Below are positions 4,595-8,415 of a DNA stretch of 8,415 nt, piece by piece (the stretch's first letter is position 1; each line of letters opens with the position of its first letter). A program made the translations under genes and the position numbers. The notes under the pieces were generated by a model, which saw only the letters and a program-made list of their open reading frames with translations, ran no database searches and had not been told where the DNA came from. Source of the DNA: Deltaproteobacteria bacterium (GTDB lineage: Bacteria > Desulfobacterota > Syntrophobacteria > BM002); NCBI GenBank assembly GCA_017861095.1, contig JAGFXI010000198.1:1-8415 (forward strand), written 5' to 3'.

Positions 4595-7500
4595 ATGAGG
4601 ATGACACGTCGTGAGTTCCTGGCCCTGTCCGGGACTCTGGGCGCCGGAGTCGCATTGTCGTCTCTTGGCATCGACATGCGGCCGCTCCTGGCTTACGCCG
4701 AGGAACTTAAGAAGATCGACAAGGTAAAGAGCGCCAAGCAGATCTATTCTCTCTGCTATTACTGTTCGGTGACTTGCGGCCTGATCTGCAGCACGGACAC
4801 GAAAACCGGCAAGATCATCAACATCGAGGGTGACCCGGATCATCCCGTCAACGAGGGATCGCTGTGCGCGAAGGGTGCGGGGATGTTCCAGATGTCAGCC
4901 CGCAACGAACATCGCCTGACCAAGGTCCTTTATCGCAGACCCGGTGGAACCAAGTGGGAACCCAAGACGATGGATTGGGCCCTTACCCAGATCGCCAAGA
5001 AGATCAAGGCGGAGCGGGACAAGAGCTTCATCACCAAGAACGACAAAGGGCAGGTGGTCAATCGGCTTGAAACCATCTCGCACCTGGGCAGTTCCAAGCT
5101 GGACAACGAAGAGTGCTGGCTTGTAACGGCTGCGGTGAGGGCTCTCGGCCTCGTCTATATCGATCATCAGGCCAGGGTCTGACACGGTCCCAGTGTAGCG
5201 GCTCTGGGAGAGTCGTTCGGCCGTGGGTCCATGACGAATCATTACATCGATATCAAGAATGCTGACGTTATTCTGATTATGGGCAGTAATGCGGCGGAGA
5301 TGCATCCCATTTCCTTCAAGTGGGTGTTGCGTGCCAGGGAGCAGCGAGGCGCCAAAATCATCCATGTCGATCCCCGCTTTACCAGAACGTCGGCGCTGGC
5401 AGATCATTACATCGCCCTGCGATCAGGCACCGATATCGCCTTCCTCGGCGGTATGATCAAGTACATCCTCGACAACAAGAAGTATTTTGAGGAATACGTG
5501 AGGGATTACACCAACGCTTCGTTTATCATCGATGATAAGTTCAGTTTCAATGACGGCCTCTTTTCGGGCTACGACGCCGCCGCCAGGAAGTATGACAAAT
5601 CAACGTGGGCCATTAAGCTCGATGCCAAGGGAATCCCCGAGAAGGATCCGACCTTCCAGAACCCGCGGTGTGTCCTGCAGATGCTGAAGGCTCATTACTC
5701 CCGATACGACCTCGAAAAGGTTTCCTCCATCACCGGCACACCGGTGGAAGACCTCAAGACGGTCTATGAGCTCTACGCCTCGACGGGAGTCAGGGATAGA
5801 GCTGGTACAGAACTCTACGCTCTGGGTTGGACGCAGCACACGGTCGGCGTGCAAAACATCAGAGCCATGTCCATCATTCAGCTTCTGCTGGGTAACATGG
5901 GGATTGCGGGAGGCGGCATCAACGCTTTGCGCGGCGAGCCGAATGTCCAAGGGTCCACGGACCAGGCGATTCTCTCCCACATTCTTCCCGGCTATCTCAA
6001 AGCACCAGTGGCTTCCCAGACCACTCTGGAGGAGTACCTCAAGAAAAACACGCCCAAGACCAATGAACCCCAGTCGGCCAACTGGTATCAGAATTATCCC
6101 AAGTACATGGTGAGCCTCCTCAAGGCATGGTACGGCGACAAGGCCACCAAGGAGAACGATTTCAGCTACGCAAATGTGCCCAAGCTCGATGACGGCCAGG
6201 ACTGCACCGTGCTGAACATGATCGACAAGATGTATGAGGGCAAGGTCAAGGGGTTCACCTGTATCGGCCAGGACCCGGCCGTGAGTCTCCCCAATGCGAA
6301 CAAGGTGCGGCAGGCCTTCGCCAACCTGGACTGGATGGTCCACGTGAACATTTTCGACAATGAGACCGCTTCCTTCTGGAAGGGTCCGGGGTTGGATCCC
6401 AAGAAGGTCAAGACCGAGGTCTTCCTGCTTCCGGCGGCGGCGTCCATGGAAAAGGAAGGCAGCATGAGCAACAGCGGGCGCATGCTGCAATGGAAGTACG
6501 TGGCGGAGAAACCCCCGGGAGACGCCCTTGCCGTCGGGGACATCGTTTATCGATTGGTGAATAAATTGAAGGGCCTTTACAAGAACCAGAAGGGCGCTTT
6601 CCCCGACCCGATCGTCAATCTGGCATGGAATTACGCGGATGGCAAAGGCAACTACGATGCGTTGGGAACTTCTAAGGCGGTGAACGGGTATTTCCTGGAA
6701 GATGTTACCATCGGGGACAAGACCTACAAGAAGGGGCAGTGCGTTCCCGGTTTTGCCAACCTGCAGGCTGACGGCAAGACTTCGAGCGGCAACTGGATCT
6801 ATTGCGGAGCCTTTACCGCGGACGGGACCAATCTGATGACCCGCAGAAAGAAGGACGACCCGACGGGCCTCGGCCTCTACCCTGAATGGGGCTGGGCCTG
6901 GCCGGTAAACCGGCGGATCATATACAACCGGGCATCAGTCGACAAGAACGGGCAGCCTTTTGACCCCAGCCGCCCGCTCCTGAAATGGGTGGACGGCAAA
7001 TGGGTGGGCGACGTTCCGGACGGTCCCTGGCCGCCTTTGAGCGACAAAGAGAAAGGCAAACTGCCGTTCATCATGAAACCCGACGGAGTTGGCGCCCTGT
7101 TCGGACCAGGGCTGGCTGAAGGACCCTTCCCCGAGCACTATGAACCGCTCGAGGGGCCGCTCTCCAAGAACCTAATATCGTCGCAGTTGAACAACCCGGC
7201 GATCAAGATCTTCGCGAAGGAATGTGATCTGTACTCCGGATGTGATCCGAAATATCCGTTTGTCTGCACGACCTATTCCTGTACGGAACACTGGTGCACC
7301 GGCGCCGAGACGAGATGGATGGCATGGCTCACGGAAGCTCAACCGCAGGCATATGTGGAAATAAGTAAGGAACTGGCGGAGCTCCGGGGCATCAAGAACG
7401 GCGAGAAGGTCAGAGTGGAATCGCCCCGCGGCAAAGTGCAATGCGTTGCCATGGTCACCACGCGCTTCCGTCCTTTCCAGGTTGGGGACCAGACTATCCA

Positions 7501-7645
7501 CCAGGTTGGAATGACGTTCAACTACGGATGGCTGTTCCCAAAGGACTGCGGTGACACTGCCAATCTGCTGACCCCCACCGTGGGCGATGCGAACACCATG
7601 ACCCCGGAATACAAAGCCTTCATGGTCAACGTGACCAAGGTGTAG
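4595..7645 (+). CDS. fdhA: Formate dehydrogenase catalytic subunit, selenocysteine-containing, Tat-exported
   Basis: The frame runs through an in-frame UGA at 5180-5182, read as selenocysteine, giving 1016 residues with Sec196. The sequence around it, Q-A-R-V-U-H-G-P-S-V-A, is the active-site motif of FdnG/FdhA enzymes; from memory E. coli FdnG has Sec at the same position and is 1015 residues long. The enzyme interconverts formate and CO2 at a Mo- or W-bis-MGD centre. N-terminal features: twin-arginine signal T-R-R-E-F-L (Arg5-Arg6) with a likely cleavage after A-Y-A (about 35), placing it in the periplasm, then a [4Fe-4S] site at Cys54, 57, 61 and 91 with Lys93 following. The molybdopterin oxidoreductase body follows, then the dinucleotide-binding domain from about 870 with T-E-H-W-C-T-G. 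Five cysteines at 877-901 are unusual. ATG 4595 is chosen because AGGAGG (4584-4589) lies 5 bases before it and the Tat motif follows at once; ATG 4601 is also possible. fdhB starts 12 bp after the stop. Confidence 0.96.
5180..5225 (+). promoter_or_regulatory. Selenocysteine UGA codon and SECIS-like hairpin
   Basis: The UGA at 5180-5182 is followed directly by a two-part stem-loop. CACGG (5183-5187) pairs with CCGTG (5221-5225). Inside it CCCAG (5189-5193) pairs with CTGGG (5204-5208) around a 10-base loop, which could close further by G5195-C5202 and U5196-G5201 after a U-U mismatch. Bacterial SECIS elements sit right after the UGA inside the coding region and are bound by the elongation factor SelB. 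Position and size fit. The exact loop bases SelB would contact were not verified, and the lower stem is separated by an asymmetric 1/12-base internal loop. Confidence 0.75.
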
Positions 7646-7657
7646 GAGGAGTGAGCC

Positions 7658-8311
7658 ATGTCCAACGGGAAATCTGTACTGGTAGATACCTCGAAGTGCA
7701 CGGCCTGCCGGGGCTGCCAGATCGCCTGTAAGCAGTGGAATGGGCTGCCCGGCACAAAGACACAGCAGGTCGGGACCTATCAAAATCCCCAGGATGTGTC
7801 GGCCCAGACCTGGAAGCTCGTCCGCTTCTCCGAAGGGGTTAAAGACAACGGCAAACCTTACTGGTACTTCTTCACGGAGCAGTGCCGCCACTGCCTTGAG
7901 CCTCCCTGCATGGATACCATCGCCGGCTACGTCGACGGCGGTGCCGTTCGTGACAAGGAGACCGGGGCGGTGGTCTTTACGGGAAAATCAAAGGACGCGC
8001 CCTTCGAGGACGTCCGTAACTCATGCCCTTACAATATCCCGCGCCAGGATCAGAAGACCAAGGTGCTCGCGAAGTGCACCATGTGCCTGGACCGTATCAC
8101 CAACAACCGGATTCCGGCCTGCGTCCTGTCGTGCCCGACGGGGGCGATGGCGTTCGGGGAACGGGACGCCATCCTCGATGTGGCCAAGAAGAGGGTCGAG
8201 GAGCTCAAGAAGACGTACCCAAAGGCCGTGGCCCTTGACGCGGACCAGGTGAGGGTTATCTACATCGTGGTGGATGACGCCACAAAGTATCACAAGTTTG
8301 CGGCTGCATAG
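7658..8311 (+). CDS. fdhB: Formate dehydrogenase iron-sulfur (beta) subunit, soluble three-cluster type
   Basis: A 217-residue ferredoxin-like electron-transfer subunit that takes electrons from the FdhA [4Fe-4S] cluster. It has exactly twelve cysteines in recognisable motifs: C14-x2-C17-x2-C20-x3-C24, C76-x2-C79-x4-C84, C123-P, and C140-x2-C143 with C155-x3-C159-P. Twelve ligands fit three [4Fe-4S] clusters, as reported for Desulfovibrio FdhAB, rather than the four of E. coli FdnH. The motif that supplies the extra cluster in FdnH is reduced here to N-S-C123-P-Y-N-I-P-R. There is no C-terminal transmembrane helix; the protein ends T-K-Y-H-K-F-A-A-A, so the dimer should be soluble. It has no signal peptide and would be exported folded together with FdhA through its Tat signal. 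AGGAGGAG (7644-7651) overlaps the fdhA stop and lies 6 bases before the ATG, suggesting coupled translation. Assignment is firm; the electron acceptor is not shown. Confidence 0.95.
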   Translation: MSNGKSVLVDTSKCTACRGCQIACKQWNGLPGTKTQQVGTYQNPQDVSAQTWKLVRFSEGVKDNGKPYWYFFTEQCRHCLEPPCMDTIAGYVDGGAVRDKETGAVVFTGKSKDAPFEDVRNSCPYNIPRQDQKTKVLAKCTMCLDRITNNRIPACVLSCPTGAMAFGERDAILDVAKKRVEELKKTYPKAVALDADQVRVIYIVVDDATKYHKFAAA

Positions 8312-8366
8312 GCTCCCGACGCCTCGGTTCAGCGCTGCCGTTTTACCTTCTGGGCGATCGGGAGCC
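8311..8366 (+). repeat. Long-range 9-bp dyad after fdhB
   Basis: GGCTCCCGA (8311-8319) and TCGGGAGCC (8358-8366) are exact reverse complements separated by 38 bases, beginning at the last base of the fdhB stop codon. In the transcript this could form a stem closing a large loop, possibly stabilising the fdhAB message or ending it. There is no T-run after the right arm, so it is not a standard intrinsic terminator. No gene start is recognisable in the remaining bases to 8415. Confidence 0.4.
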
Positions 8367-8415
8367 CGGCGGCGTGAAAGCATCTCGGGAAGGACGGAGC
8401 AGGTCTGGCCTGTGC

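Noticed and set aside
5180..5182. UGA as a true stop, splitting fdhA into two genes or a pseudogene
   Set aside because: The same frame continues with uninterrupted homology, the UGA lies exactly at the known Sec position of the family, and a SECIS-like hairpin follows.
1..8415. tRNA, rRNA, CRISPR array or insertion-sequence transposase
   Set aside because: I saw no regularly spaced repeats, no tRNA-like cloverleaf and no transposase or integrase motifs.

Overview
The window looks like part of a chromosome of an anaerobic, selenoprotein-making bacterium. The closest fit is the former Deltaproteobacteria (Desulfobacterota, sulfate-reducing or syntrophic). The grounds are a soluble, Tat-exported FdhAB formate dehydrogenase of the Desulfovibrio/Syntrophobacter kind, a selenocysteine UGA codon, an FmdE-MoeA fusion, and high GC in most genes. 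The taxonomic call is inference; no marker gene is present.

Layout, left to right. (1) The window opens inside the C-terminal part of a SpoIIE/RsbU-type PPM phosphatase (3-386, +). (2) Facing it, 8 bp away, is a short minus-strand reading frame (395-676) that looks like a decayed tandem-ACT-domain protein. (3) A non-coding stretch carries a good sigma-70-like promoter (866-893), directly followed by a perfect 11-bp-arm palindrome (900-925) at the expected transcription start. (4) This leads into a large gene (999-2675) joining an FmdE domain, a four-Cys zinc-ribbon-like segment, and MoeA/MogA-like molybdopterin-binding domains, ending in a four-Cys tail. (5) Next is a small single-domain ModE-type winged-helix regulator (2752-3114). 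(6) A 312-bp gap holds a hairpin-rich segment with imperfect terminal inverted repeats, probably a dispersed non-coding repeat. (7) An unusual FdhD (3427-4185) lacks the CxxC sulfur-relay motif. (8) A 409-bp gap is hairpin-rich at its left end and AT-rich in the middle. (9) The formate dehydrogenase operon follows: fdhA (4595-7645, read through UGA 5180-5182 as selenocysteine, with a SECIS-like hairpin) and fdhB (7658-8311). The last 104 bases hold a long-range dyad and no identifiable gene.

How the genes fit together: fdhA and fdhB encode a periplasmic Mo- or W-dependent selenoenzyme that interconverts formate and CO2, with electrons leaving through three [4Fe-4S] clusters in FdhB, presumably to a periplasmic cytochrome c. 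FdhD is the family that activates the Mo/W-bis-MGD cofactor of formate dehydrogenases. The FmdE-MoeA fusion plausibly handles metal or molybdopterin. The ModE-type protein is the obvious candidate to control the set according to molybdate or tungstate. The palindrome sitting on the promoter of the FmdE-MoeA gene is a natural operator candidate. The most unusual points are the CxxC-less FdhD, the promoter/palindrome arrangement beside a ModE-like regulator without an effector domain, and a five-cysteine patch near the FdhA C-terminus.
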